Translations under genes and position numbers: made by a program
NCBI GenBank assembly: GCA_043738095.1
Contig: JAYSZI010000093.1
Location: forward strand, 79,633-143,632
DNA length: 64,000 nucleotides
Direction of reading: 5' to 3'
Origin: Lysobacter_K sp043738095
GTDB lineage: Bacteria; Pseudomonadota; Gammaproteobacteria; Xanthomonadales; Xanthomonadaceae
Shown: piece by piece, positions 53,149-63,850 of the stretch
Numbering within the stretch: position 1 is the stretch's first letter
Layout: each line of letters starts with the position of its first letter
Notes under the pieces: model-generated
What the model was told of the DNA's origin: nothing
Database searches by the model: none
Seen by the model: the letters and a program-made list of their open reading frames with translations, nothing else

Positions 53149-54507
53149 TCATGCGGCCAGCTCCACGGTGCCCGCCGCCTGGTCGTCGACGAGAAAACGC
53201 TTGTTGACGATCGCGTACTCGAACTCACTCCAGTAGTGGCGCAGGAAGCCCTGCACCGGCCACGCCGCGGCTTCACCAAACGCGCAGATGGTGTGGCCTT
53301 CGATCTGGCCGGCGGCGGCGCGCAGCATCTGCAAATCCTCGAGCGTGGCCTGCTTGTCGACGATGCGGGTCAGCATGCGGTACATCCAGCCCGTACCTTC
53401 GCGACACGGCGTGCACTGGCCGCAACTCTCCGCGTAGTAGAAGCGCGCGATGCGCTGGCACGCACGCACCATGCAGGTGGTCTCGTCCATCACGATCACC
53501 GCGCCCGAACCCAGGCCCGATCCGGCCTTCTGGATCGAGTCGTAATCCATCGTCAGGCCCATCATCGTCTCGCCCGGCAACACCGGCATCGACGAACCGC
53601 CCGGGATCACGCCCTTGAGCGTATGCCCCGCACGCATGCCACCGGCCAATTGCAGCAGATCCGCAAACGAGGTGCCGAGGCGAACCTCGTAGTTGCCCGG
53701 CTTGGCAACATGGCCGGACACCGAGAACACTTTCGGCCCGCCGTTGTTCGGCTTGCCCAGGTTGAGGAACCACTCCGCGCCGTTGCGGATGATCGCCGGC
53801 ACCGACGCGTAGGTTTCGGTGTTGTTGATCGTGGTCGGCTTGCCGAACAGGCCGAAGTTCGCGGGGAACGGCGGTTTGTAGCGCGGCTGGCCTTTCTTGC
53901 CTTCCAGCGACTCCATCATCGCGGTCTCTTCGCCGCAGATGTAAGCGCCGGCGCCAAGCGCGCCATGGATATCGACGTCGATGCCGCTGCCCTGCACGTC
54001 CTTGCCGAGCCAGCCGTTTTCATACGCGTCTTTGAGCGCCTGTTCCCAGTGCTCGAACGGCTCGTGGTGGAACTCGCCACGCAGGTAGTTGTAGGCCACG
54101 GTCGAGCCAGTCGCGTAGCACGCGATCGCCATGCCCTCGATCACTGCGTGCGGGTTGTAACGCAGGATGTCGCGGTCCTTGGCCGTGCCCGGCTCGGACT
54201 CATCCGAGTTGCACAGGATGTACTTCTGGGTGCCACTGCCCTTCGGCATGAAGCTCCACTTCAAACCGGTCGGGAAACCCGCGCCACCGCGACCGCGCAG
54301 GCCGGACTGCTTGACCATGTCGATGACCGCCGCCGGCTCGATCTTCTCGGCGAGGATCTTGCGCCAGGCGCTGTAGCCGCCGGTCTTCAGGTAGTTGTCG
54401 TACGACCACGGCTTGTCGAAATGCAGCGTGGTGTACACGACGCTGTGTTCCTGCGGCGCAGGACCGACCGGGCCGTAGCCTTCAAAGTAATGACTGTGCT
54501 GGGCCAT
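53149..54507 (-). CDS. nuoF: NADH-quinone oxidoreductase subunit F
   Basis: 452 residues. The NADH/FMN-binding core SGLRGRGGAGFPTGLKW and GAGAYICGEETAMMESLEG is present, with the [4Fe-4S] motif ESCGQCTPCREGTGWM (N3 cluster) and a distal Cys in GHTICAFGEA. It oxidises NADH and passes electrons to FMN and Fe-S clusters. ATG 54507 (MAQHSHYFEGYGP) was chosen; it begins 11 bases after the nuoE stop. Confidence 0.98.
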   Translation of the reverse strand: MAQHSHYFEGYGPVGPAPQEHSVVYTTLHFDKPWSYDNYLKTGGYSAWRKILAEKIEPAAVIDMVKQSGLRGRGGAGFPTGLKWSFMPKGSGTQKYILCNSDESEPGTAKDRDILRYNPHAVIEGMAIACYATGSTVAYNYLRGEFHHEPFEHWEQALKDAYENGWLGKDVQGSGIDVDIHGALGAGAYICGEETAMMESLEGKKGQPRYKPPFPANFGLFGKPTTINNTETYASVPAIIRNGAEWFLNLGKPNNGGPKVFSVSGHVAKPGNYEVRLGTSFADLLQLAGGMRAGHTLKGVIPGGSSMPVLPGETMMGLTMDYDSIQKAGSGLGSGAVIVMDETTCMVRACQRIARFYYAESCGQCTPCREGTGWMYRMLTRIVDKQATLEDLQMLRAAAGQIEGHTICAFGEAAAWPVQGFLRHYWSEFEYAIVNKRFLVDDQAAGTVELAA

Positions 54508-54518
54508 GGGTCTATCGC

Positions 54519-55046
54519 TCACTTGAGGCCGTCGAGCATCTCGTCCACCTTGGCGGTGTCGAGCTTCTCGAGGTAATGACCGTTGACCACGACCACCGGC
54601 GCGCCGCAGCACGCGGCTAGGCACTCTTCCTCGCGCTTGAGGTAGATGCGACCGTCCGCCGTGGACTCGCCAAGCTTGCAACCGAGCTTTTTCTCGGCGT
54701 GCCGGACCAGGTCCTCGGCGCCGTTTAGCCAGCAGCTGATGTTGGTGCAGAACGCGACATTGTTGCGGCCGACTGGCTGGGTTTCAAACATCGAATAGAA
54801 ACTGGCGACCTCGTACGCCCACACCGGCGGCAGACCGAGATACTTGGCCACTGCCGCGATCAACTCGTCGCTGAGCCAGCCGTTGTTCTGTTCCTGCGCG
54901 GCATGCAGGCCCTGCAGCACGGCCGAACGCTTGCGGTCCGGCGGAAACTTCGCCAGCCAGTGGTCGATGTGCGCACGGGTCTGCTCGGTCAACGCGACCA
55001 TCGGGTCGACGTGCTGACAGGCCTCGAAATTTCCGGTTGCTTTCAT
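54519..55046 (-). CDS. nuoE: NADH-quinone oxidoreductase subunit E
   Basis: 175 residues, thioredoxin-like [2Fe-2S] subunit. Cluster N1a ligands are in FCTNISCWLNG and EECLAACCGAPV. It associates with NuoF and NuoG in the NADH dehydrogenase module. The ATG follows a 127-bp spacer containing a palindromic element. Confidence 0.97.
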   Translation of the reverse strand: MKATGNFEACQHVDPMVALTEQTRAHIDHWLAKFPPDRKRSAVLQGLHAAQEQNNGWLSDELIAAVAKYLGLPPVWAYEVASFYSMFETQPVGRNNVAFCTNISCWLNGAEDLVRHAEKKLGCKLGESTADGRIYLKREEECLAACCGAPVVVVNGHYLEKLDTAKVDEMLDGLK

Positions 55047-55065
55047 GAGTGCGACTCTGCTGCGG

Positions 55066-55144
55066 CCGTTCGTGGTGAGCCAGTCGAACCATGAACGGTC
55101 GCGGGACGTTGCCGCTCATCCTTCGACAGGCTCAGGACGAACGG
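55066..55144. repeat. 79-bp palindromic element between nuoD and nuoE
   Basis: Terminal inverted repeats CCGTTCGT (55066-55073) and ACGAACGG (55137-55144). Internal sequences include CGTGGTGAGC, TCGAACCATGAACGG and TCCTTCGACAGGCTCAGGAC, the style of a widespread dispersed repeat of proteobacteria. No coding potential. Confidence 0.75.
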
Positions 55145-55173
55145 AGAACGAGGAGGGCTGACGAACGAATGAC

Positions 55174-56474
<1,301 letters not shown>

Positions 56475-56478
<4 letters not shown>

Positions 56479-57218
56479 TTGCTGGCCTCGGCGTGCTGCG
56501 CGGCTACGCGGTCTCGACCTTCGGATGCCGCGGTCTGGTACCGGGCGTCATCGCGGATCACCCGCGGCACCAGCACGCGCGGCTCGATCGACACCGGCTC
56601 GTACACCACGCGCTGCTTGTCGGCGTCATAGCGCACTTCGACGTTGCCGATCAGCGGGAAATCCTTGCGGAACGGATGTCCTACGAAGCCATAGTCGGTG
56701 AGGATGCGGCGCAGGTCCGGATGGCCCTCGAAAATAATGCCGAACAGGTCGAACGCCTCGCGCTCGAACCAGTTAGCCCCGGGCCATACCGACGTGAGCG
56801 AGGCCACGACCGGCATGTCATCGTTGTCGGCGAACGTACGCAGGCGCAGGCGCTGGTTGTGCTGGTAGGACAACAGGTGCGCGACCGCGGCAAAGCGGTG
56901 CTCCGGCGCGATGCCGGCATCGTTGGGCTGCTCGCCCCAGGCGAAGCGGCCGGCGCCCTTGCCTTCGACGCCGCGCGAATACCCTTCCGACGACACCGAG
57001 GTATCCCACTCGTCGCTGCCGTAACTGAGGTAGTCGACGCCACTGACATCGACCAATTGCTCGAAGCCAAATTCGTCTCGCAGCGTGCGTGCGGCTTCCA
57101 GCCACGCATCGGGAGCGACGTCGAGTGTCACCTCGCCACGCGGCTGCGCCACGGTGACCGCCGCGACGTCGAAACGCGCGCGCAGGCGCTCAGCAAAATC
57201 TGCAGCGGCTTCGCCCAT
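56475..57218 (-). CDS. nuoC: NADH-quinone oxidoreductase subunit C
   Basis: 247 residues. WFEREAFDLFGIIFEGHPDLRR and DYGFVGHPFRKDFPL are the 30-kDa subunit signatures. The N-terminal third and the C-terminal extension (RYQTAASEGRDRVAAQ) are variable. ATG 57218 lies one base after the nuoB stop; an upstream frame is not used. Confidence 0.97.
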
Positions 57219-57219
57219 G

Positions 57220-57782
<563 letters not shown>

Positions 57783-57792
<10 letters not shown>

Positions 57793-58139
57793 TCGAGCGC
57801 TCCCTTCTTCCAGATGTAGACAAAGCCAATCAACAGCAGCGCCAGGAACACGCCCATCTCGACCAACCCGAACACACCCAACTCGCGGAACACCAGCGCC
57901 CACGGGAACACGAAGGCGATTTCCAGATCGAACACGATGAACAGGATCGCGATCAGGTAATAGCGCACGTCGAACTGCATGCGCGCGTCTTCGAAGGCTG
58001 CGAAGCCGCATTCGTATGGGGAGAGTTTTTCGGCGGTCGGGCGCGTCGGCCCGAGCACTTTGCCCACCACCAACAGGGCGACGCCAATACCGCTGGCGAC
58101 GATCAGGAACAGCAGGGTCGGCAGGTATTCGGCCAGCAC
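57783..58139 (-). CDS. nuoA: NADH-quinone oxidoreductase subunit A
   Basis: 118 residues with three helices and the conserved KLSPYECGFAAFEDARMQFDV and LIAILFIVFDLEIAFVFPW. GTG start at 58139 with GAGAG upstream; the open frame further upstream is not NuoA-like. First gene of the nuo operon, 114 bases after tRNA-Leu(GAG). Confidence 0.97.
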
Positions 58140-58252
58140 TCGGGTGTTCTCTCGGCTATGCCGCGGATGCGCGGCCTTGCTCGGCGGTCTTGCGCCGTTT
58201 GCGCGACCCGCTTGTGCGGGCCACGCCTCGGTGGTGGAGCCTGTTGCCAATA

Positions 58253-58338
58253 TGGTGCCCAAAGGGGGACTCGAACCCCCACGACCTAAGTCGCTACCAC
58301 CTCAAGGTAGTGCGTCTACCAATTCCGCCATCTGGGCA
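58253..58338 (-). tRNA. tRNA-Leu (anticodon GAG)
   Basis: An 86-nt class II tRNA with encoded CCA. Acceptor TGCCCAG pairs with TTTGGGCA's arm apart from one wobble; the anticodon stem CTACC/GGTAG closes the loop TTGAGGT, anticodon GAG (reads CUC/CUU). It lies between secG and nuoA with no terminator seen on either side. Confidence 0.96.
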
Positions 58339-58462
58339 TTTCAAAACCTGGCTTCTCAGCCGCAACGTCGTGTTACTGATTGACGCTGCCTTGGTCATTG
58401 CTGACCACACCCGGCGGTCCGTGCCGGCGTGTTCCAAAACGGGGTGACTTTACCGTATTGCT

Positions 58463-58924
58463 TCAACCACCCGACGGCGACTGCGCCGGCGCGGGTTGCG
58501 TCGCTGCAGGCGGAACCGAAGGTGTCGCCACGGGCACGGCGGCATCGGCCGCCGGGGCCTGCGGCACGCTCAGAGCGGGTGCTGTCGCAGCCGGCGCGGC
58601 AGGCACCGTCTGGTTGCCGGCCGGCGCTTTCACAGGCGCCACCGGAACCTGCGACATCACGCCAAGATCCCGTGCTGCCTGCGGGCCGTCGGCGCCGCGC
58701 GTCGCCTGCCAGGCCATGAACAGACTGATCGAGAAAAACGCGATGGCAAGCCACTTGGTCGACTTCGACAGGAAATTCGAGGCACCGCGCGAGCCGAACA
58801 CCGTGCCCGAAGCGCCGCCACCAAACCCCGAGCCGGCCTGCGCACCCGCGCCACGCTGCATCAGGATCAGCGCGACCATGGCGATGGCGACCAGCACATA
58901 GATGACGTTGAGGAACAACAGCAT
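58463..58924 (-). CDS. secG: protein-export membrane protein SecG
   Basis: 153 residues, longer than the usual 110. Two helices (VIYVLVAIAMVALILMQ and WLAIAFFSISLFMAW) flank the conserved loop GAGAQAGSGFGGGASGTVFG. The extra C-terminal 70 residues are Ala/Pro/Val-rich and probably disordered. It is the accessory subunit of SecYEG. It lies 49 bp after tpiA and upstream of tRNA-Leu, the usual order. Confidence 0.95.
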   Translation of the reverse strand: MLLFLNVIYVLVAIAMVALILMQRGAGAQAGSGFGGGASGTVFGSRGASNFLSKSTKWLAIAFFSISLFMAWQATRGADGPQAARDLGVMSQVPVAPVKAPAGNQTVPAAPAATAPALSVPQAPAADAAVPVATPSVPPAATQPAPAQSPSGG

Positions 58925-58972
58925 CGGCGGAAACTCTTTAGAAATTTGGGTCGCCGGACGGGTCCGGAAACG

Positions 58973-59722
58973 TTATGCCGCCGCGTGCGCGATGGCGATG
59001 AAATCGGCGGCGACCAACGAGGCCCCACCGACCAGACCGCCATCGACGTCGGGCTGCGAAAACAGCGCGGCGGCATTGTCGGCCTTTACACTACCGCCGT
59101 ACAAGATCGGTAGCGAGCCCGCAATTCTAGCATCGTGCGCCGCGATTTCGCCACGGATGAATGCGTGGACCGCCTGCGCCTGCTCCGGCGAGGCGGTCTT
59201 GCCGGTGCCAATGGCCCATATGGGCTCGTACGCCACGATCGCGCCGTCCAGCGCCGCGGCGCCGCCCTGTGCCAGCAGCGGTGCCAGTTGCTCCTGCAGG
59301 CGCCACTCGGTCTGGCCGTCCTCGCGCTCGCTGAGGGTTTCGCCAATGCACAGGATCGGGGTCAGGCCGGCCTTCTTGGCAGCGAAGAACTTACGCGCAA
59401 CCAGGTCGCTGCTTTCGCTGTGGTATTGACGGCGCTCGGAATGGCCGACCAGACCGTAGCGCGCGCCCACGTCTTTGAGCATCGCCGCGGACACTTCGCC
59501 GGTGTAAGCGCCCTTTTCATTCGGGCTCACATCCTGGGCACCAAACTCGAGGCCGCGCTGTCCGTAACGTTCGATCAAATCGCCGAGGTACGGCAGCGGG
59601 GGCAGGATGATCCGCTCCACGCCGGCCGGAGCGGGCGCGACGGTCATGGCATCGAGCAGTTCGAACGCGAACTGGCGATCGCCGTGCAGTTTCCAGTTAC
59701 CGGCAACGATTCGGCGGCGCAT
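58973..59722 (-). CDS. tpiA: triose-phosphate isomerase
   Basis: 249 residues. Catalytic His94 in VGHSERR and Glu166 in AYEPIWAIGTGK; GNWKLHG carries the active-site Asn and Lys. It interconverts dihydroxyacetone phosphate and glyceraldehyde 3-phosphate. The ATG at 59722 is divergent from the glycosylase gene, 72 bp away. Confidence 0.98.
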   Translation of the reverse strand: MRRRIVAGNWKLHGDRQFAFELLDAMTVAPAPAGVERIILPPLPYLGDLIERYGQRGLEFGAQDVSPNEKGAYTGEVSAAMLKDVGARYGLVGHSERRQYHSESSDLVARKFFAAKKAGLTPILCIGETLSEREDGQTEWRLQEQLAPLLAQGGAAALDGAIVAYEPIWAIGTGKTASPEQAQAVHAFIRGEIAAHDARIAGSLPILYGGSVKADNAAALFSQPDVDGGLVGGASLVAADFIAIAHAAA

Positions 59723-59793
59723 CGGCCACTCCGTGGGTGCGAAGGCGCGAAGTTTACCGCAGCGTGACTAGCAGCATGGCTAAAATCCTGGCC

Positions 59794-60312
59794 ATGCCGA
59801 CGCTGCAAGGACTTCCGCCGATCGCCAACACTGATGCGTGCGTGCTGATCCTTGGCAGCATGCCGGGGGCGGCGTCGCTGCAGGCGGGCCAGTACTACGC
59901 ACACCGCCAGAACCGCTTCTGGCCGTTCATGGGCGCGTTGATTGGGGCCGAGCCGGCCCTGCCCTATCCGCAACGGGTGCAATGTTTGCGCGCGGCCGGC
60001 ATCGCGCTGTGGGACGTGATCGCGCATTGCCGACGCGACGGCAGCCTGGATAGCGCGATCCGCGACGAGGCGGTCAACGATTTCGGTGGCTTCCTGGCGC
60101 AGCACGCAGGCGTCGCAACGGTGCTGTTCAATGGCGCCAAGGCCGAAGCGAGCTTCATCCGCCAGGTATTGCCGACGCTGGCCGACACGGCGTTGATCTG
60201 CCGGCGACTGCCATCGACCAGTCCGGCCAATGCCTCGCAAAACAATGCCGCGAAACTGGCCACTTGGCGTGAAGCACTGCTCAATGCCGGCGCGAGGCTG
60301 AGTACCCGCTAG
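59794..60312 (+). CDS. DNA-deoxyinosine glycosylase (UDG family 6, HDG)
   Basis: About 172 residues of the uracil-DNA glycosylase superfamily. The N-terminal motif ILGSMPGAASLQAGQYYAH with RFWPFMG and the C-terminal RRLPSTSPANAS are typical of hypoxanthine-DNA glycosylases, which remove deaminated adenine. ATG 59794 was chosen; ATG 59776 would add six residues and neither has a clear ribosome binding site. It is the only plus-strand gene after 27.5 kb. Confidence 0.88.
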   Translation: MPTLQGLPPIANTDACVLILGSMPGAASLQAGQYYAHRQNRFWPFMGALIGAEPALPYPQRVQCLRAAGIALWDVIAHCRRDGSLDSAIRDEAVNDFGGFLAQHAGVATVLFNGAKAEASFIRQVLPTLADTALICRRLPSTSPANASQNNAAKLATWREALLNAGARLSTR

Positions 60313-60397
60313 GACTTACGAGCACATCCTCAAACCGCTCTGCCAACCCGGCGAAGCGGATAAGGCGCAAGCCCCCGGCAAACAACACTTCGCTGAG

Positions 60398-61354
60398 TTA
60401 GATGAGCTTGATCTCGCGCAGCCGCTCTTCCAGATACCCCTGCGCGGTGATCGCCTCGGGATAACGGCTCGGATTGTCTGGCGTGATGGTCGACGGCAGC
60501 ACGTCAATGACGAAATCCGGGTTGGGATGCAGGAAGAATGGGGTCGAATAGCGCGGCTGGCGGGCTTTTTCGCCCGGCGGGTTGACCACGCGGTGGGTGG
60601 TCGAGGGGTACACGTGATTGGTCAGGCGCTGCAGCATGTCGCCGATATTGACGACGATGGTGTCGGCATCGGCCGTAAAAGCCACCCACTCACCCTGGCG
60701 CGATTTAACCTCGAGGCCCTCGGCACTGGCGCCGACCAGCAGCGTGATCAGGTTGATGTCCTCATGCGCGCCGGCGCGCACGTTGGGGATGTCGTCCGTG
60801 GTGATCGGCGGGTAGTGGATCGGCCGCAGGATCGAATTGCCCGAGTCGGTTTTGTCGGCAAAATAGTTCTCCGGCAAGCCGATGTGCAGCGCCAATGCGC
60901 TGAGCACGCGAGAACCCAAACCGTCGAGGGCGGCGAACAGGCCGTAGGCATGCTCGTGAAATTCGGGGACTTCCAGCGGCCACAGGTTCGGCGCCATGAC
61001 ATCGGCGTAGCGGGAATCGCGCGGGATCTCGCGGCCGACGTGCCAGAACTCTTTCAGGTCGGAGTACTGCGCGCCTTTCGCCGTCTCGATGCCGAACGGG
61101 GTATAGCCACGCGCCCCGCCGCCGCCGGCGACGTGGTACTTGCGCTTGACGTCCTCGGGCAGCGCGAAGAAACGCCTGAACACTTCGTAGGAAGCGTCGA
61201 TCTGGGCGGTAGGTATGCCATGGCCGCGAATGCCCGCAAAGCCCCATTCGCGATAAGCCGCGCCCAGTTCGGCGACAAAGGCGTCGCGATCGGTAGCGGT
61301 CGCCGGCTGGGTGAAGCGGCGAATGTCGAGGGTCGGGATGCGACTGGAAGACAT
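60398..61354 (-). CDS. isopenicillin N synthase-like 2-oxoglutarate/Fe(II) oxygenase
   Basis: 318 residues. N-terminal DIOX_N domain (YREWGFAGIRGHGIPTAQ) and a 2OG-Fe(II) domain with iron ligands His197 and Asp199 in AGAHEDINLITLL and His254 in STTHRVVN; the 2-oxoglutarate-binding Arg-x-Ser is in QPRYSTPFF. Such proteins oxidise varied small molecules, and the substrate cannot be read from the sequence. It lies alone, 90 bp after glmM on the same strand. Confidence 0.9.
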   Translation of the reverse strand: MSSSRIPTLDIRRFTQPATATDRDAFVAELGAAYREWGFAGIRGHGIPTAQIDASYEVFRRFFALPEDVKRKYHVAGGGGARGYTPFGIETAKGAQYSDLKEFWHVGREIPRDSRYADVMAPNLWPLEVPEFHEHAYGLFAALDGLGSRVLSALALHIGLPENYFADKTDSGNSILRPIHYPPITTDDIPNVRAGAHEDINLITLLVGASAEGLEVKSRQGEWVAFTADADTIVVNIGDMLQRLTNHVYPSTTHRVVNPPGEKARQPRYSTPFFLHPNPDFVIDVLPSTITPDNPSRYPEAITAQGYLEERLREIKLI

Positions 61355-61444
61355 GGGCGAGTGACTCGTATGGTGGGTAGAGCGGAACCGGCTCCGCTGA
61401 TTATCTGACCGACCCGAGCAAAGCCCGGCCCCGCCAACGCAACG

Positions 61445-62809
61445 TTACTGTGCCGCCGCGCGCACCGCATTAGCCAGGGGCTCAAGCGCGGCCTGCATCA
61501 ACTCCGCAGAGTCGGCTTCGACCGTCACCCGCACCACCGGTTCGGTACCCGACGCCCGCAGGAACGCGCGGCCCCTGCCCGCCACGGCGGCCTGCGCCTT
61601 TGCCAATGCGGCCTGGACGCTGTCAGCTTCGGCGGGCTTGCCAGCGCCCTGGTAACGCACGTTCACGGTTTTCTGCGGCACCTTGTGCAGGCCGCCCAGC
61701 GCATCAGCCAGGCTGACGCCGCGGCGTTGCAGCACTTCCAGCACCTGCAGCGCACTGACGATGCCGTCGCCGGTGCTGGTCCGGTCCAGGCACAGCAGGT
61801 GGCCCGACGCCTCCCCTCCGAGCATGCCTTTGTGGGCAAGCAACTTCTGGTGTACGTGGCGGTCGCCGACATTGGCCCGGACGAAGCCGATGCCACGCTC
61901 GCCCAGCTCGCGCTCGAAACCGTAATTGGTCATCAGGGTGCCGACCACCGGGCCACGCAGGCGCCCGCTGTCTTGCCAATCACAGGCCAGCACGTACAGC
62001 AGGTCGTCGCCGTCGCGCACGATGCCTTCGGCATCCACGAACAGCACCCGGTCGCCGTCGCCATCGAAGGCGATGCCGAGGTCGGCGCCGCTTTCCACCA
62101 CGCGTTCGGCCAGCTGCTGCGGATGGGTGGAGCCCACGCCGTCGTTGATGTTGAGGCCATTTGGTTCCACACCGATCGCCTCCAGCCGTGCGCCGAGTTC
62201 GCGCAGTACCAACGGGCCAAGCTGGTAGGTGGCGCCATTGGCGCAATCCAGCACGATGCGCATGCCATCCAGGTTGAACCCACGCGGCACGGAATTCTTG
62301 CAGGCCTCGACGTAGCGGCCAATGGTGTCGCGGGTACGCACCGCCTTGCCCAGCTGTTCCGACGGCACCGTGCGGAAGGGCGCGTCGAGCTCGGCTTCGA
62401 TCGCCAGTTCGGTGGCGTCGTCGAGTTTCTCGCCAAGCGCGGAAAAGAACTTGATGCCGTTGTCGTAGTGCGGGTTGTGCGAGGCGGAGATCACGATGCC
62501 GCCGTCCGCACGCATCGAATGAGTGAGGTGCGCAACCGCGGGCGTTGGCATTGGCCCCATCAGCTGCACGTCCACGCCTGCGGCCACCAGCCCGGCTTCC
62601 AGAGCGGCTTCGAACATGTAATTGGAGATGCGGGTGTCCTTGCCGATCAACACCATCGGGTTGCGCCACGCGCTCTGCTCGGGAGGCGCGGCCGCCTGCA
62701 ACGCGTGGCCGTAGGCATTGCCAAGGCGCAGCACGAAATCCGCTGAAATGTGACCGTCGCCGACCCGCCCGCGGATGCCATCGGTTCCGAAATACCTGCG
62801 CGCGCTCAT
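61445..62809 (-). CDS. glmM: phosphoglucosamine mutase
   Basis: 454 residues. RYFGTDGIRGRVGDG at the N-terminus, the phosphoserine loop ISASHNPHYDNG (Ser near 110), the metal-binding FDGDGDR and the C-terminal RASGTEPVVRV are complete. It makes glucosamine 1-phosphate for UDP-GlcNAc. ATG 62809 overlaps the accD stop by four bases, with GAGG upstream. Confidence 0.97.
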   Translation of the reverse strand: MSARRYFGTDGIRGRVGDGHISADFVLRLGNAYGHALQAAAPPEQSAWRNPMVLIGKDTRISNYMFEAALEAGLVAAGVDVQLMGPMPTPAVAHLTHSMRADGGIVISASHNPHYDNGIKFFSALGEKLDDATELAIEAELDAPFRTVPSEQLGKAVRTRDTIGRYVEACKNSVPRGFNLDGMRIVLDCANGATYQLGPLVLRELGARLEAIGVEPNGLNINDGVGSTHPQQLAERVVESGADLGIAFDGDGDRVLFVDAEGIVRDGDDLLYVLACDWQDSGRLRGPVVGTLMTNYGFERELGERGIGFVRANVGDRHVHQKLLAHKGMLGGEASGHLLCLDRTSTGDGIVSALQVLEVLQRRGVSLADALGGLHKVPQKTVNVRYQGAGKPAEADSVQAALAKAQAAVAGRGRAFLRASGTEPVVRVTVEADSAELMQAALEPLANAVRAAAQ

Positions 62810-63696
62810 GCGGCAGCCTCGCCATCGTCGGCCGGCGCGGGACGCTTCATCAGCATCGCCAGCAGGTGCGCCAGGCGGTCTCGCAGTTCGCGGCGGTCGC
62901 AGATCTGGTCGATGGCGCCGTGTTCCAGCAGGAACTCGCTGCGCTGGAAACCTTCGGGCAGTGTTTCGCGCACCGTCTGTTCGATCACCCGTTGGCCGGC
63001 GAAGCCGATCAGGGCTTCCGGTTCGGCCAGGTTGATGTCGCCCAGCATGGCGAAACTGGCGGACACGCCGCCGGTGGTCGGATGGGTCAGTACCGAGATG
63101 TAGGGCAATCCTGCTGACCGCAGCCGGCCCAGGGCCGCCGAGGTCTTCGCCATCTGCATCAACGAGAACAGGCTCTCCTGCATGCGCGCGCCGCCGCTGG
63201 CGGAGAAGCACACGAACGGGCAGCCAAGTTCCAGCGCGCGCTCGGCAGCCAGGGTGAAGCGTTCGCCCACCACCGAACCCATCGATCCGCCCATGAACGC
63301 GAAGTCGAACGCGGCAGCGACCAGGTCATGGCCCTTGAGCTTGCCTTCCATCGCCACCAGCGCGTCGCGCTCCCCGGTCGCCTTCTGCGCGGCCTTGATC
63401 CGCTCCGAGTATTTTTTCTGGTCCTTGAACTTGAGCACGTCCACCGGCCCGAGCGCGGTACCGATTTCGTGGCCCTCGCCTTCGTCCAGCAAGGCCGCCA
63501 GGCGGGAGCGGGCTCGGATCGCCATGTGGAAGTTGCACTTCGGGCAGACCTCGAGATTTTCCTCGAGCTCGGGCCGGTACAGCACCGCCCCGCAGCGGTC
63601 GCACTTTTCCCACAGCCCTTCCGGCACGCTGCGCTTGCGATCCACGCCGGTATCGGTGCGGATGCGGGCGGGCATCAATTTTTTAAGCCAGCTCAT
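62806..63696 (-). CDS. accD: acetyl-CoA carboxylase carboxyltransferase subunit beta
   Basis: 296 residues. An N-terminal zinc finger (CDRCGAVLYRPELEENLEVC-type, CPKCN) precedes the carboxyltransferase domain with VCFSASGGARMQES and LTHPTTGGVSASFAMLGD. With AccA it forms the carboxyltransferase that makes malonyl-CoA. trpA-accD order is typical of Xanthomonadales; here a 154-bp spacer follows trpA. Confidence 0.98.
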   Translation of the reverse strand: MSWLKKLMPARIRTDTGVDRKRSVPEGLWEKCDRCGAVLYRPELEENLEVCPKCNFHMAIRARSRLAALLDEGEGHEIGTALGPVDVLKFKDQKKYSERIKAAQKATGERDALVAMEGKLKGHDLVAAAFDFAFMGGSMGSVVGERFTLAAERALELGCPFVCFSASGGARMQESLFSLMQMAKTSAALGRLRSAGLPYISVLTHPTTGGVSASFAMLGDINLAEPEALIGFAGQRVIEQTVRETLPEGFQRSEFLLEHGAIDQICDRRELRDRLAHLLAMLMKRPAPADDGEAAA

Positions 63697-63850
63697 TCGG
63701 GACGATCACCGCTAGTTGTCCAGCCAATCCTTTTCACGAGCACGCCCCGGAATGCTGGTCGCACTCCTGACTTGTCGCTGTCGCCATGCAAGTACCTCCA
63801 GGTGAGGCAGCACATCGGCGTGCCCTCCCGTGACTTTCGTGCAGTCTAGC

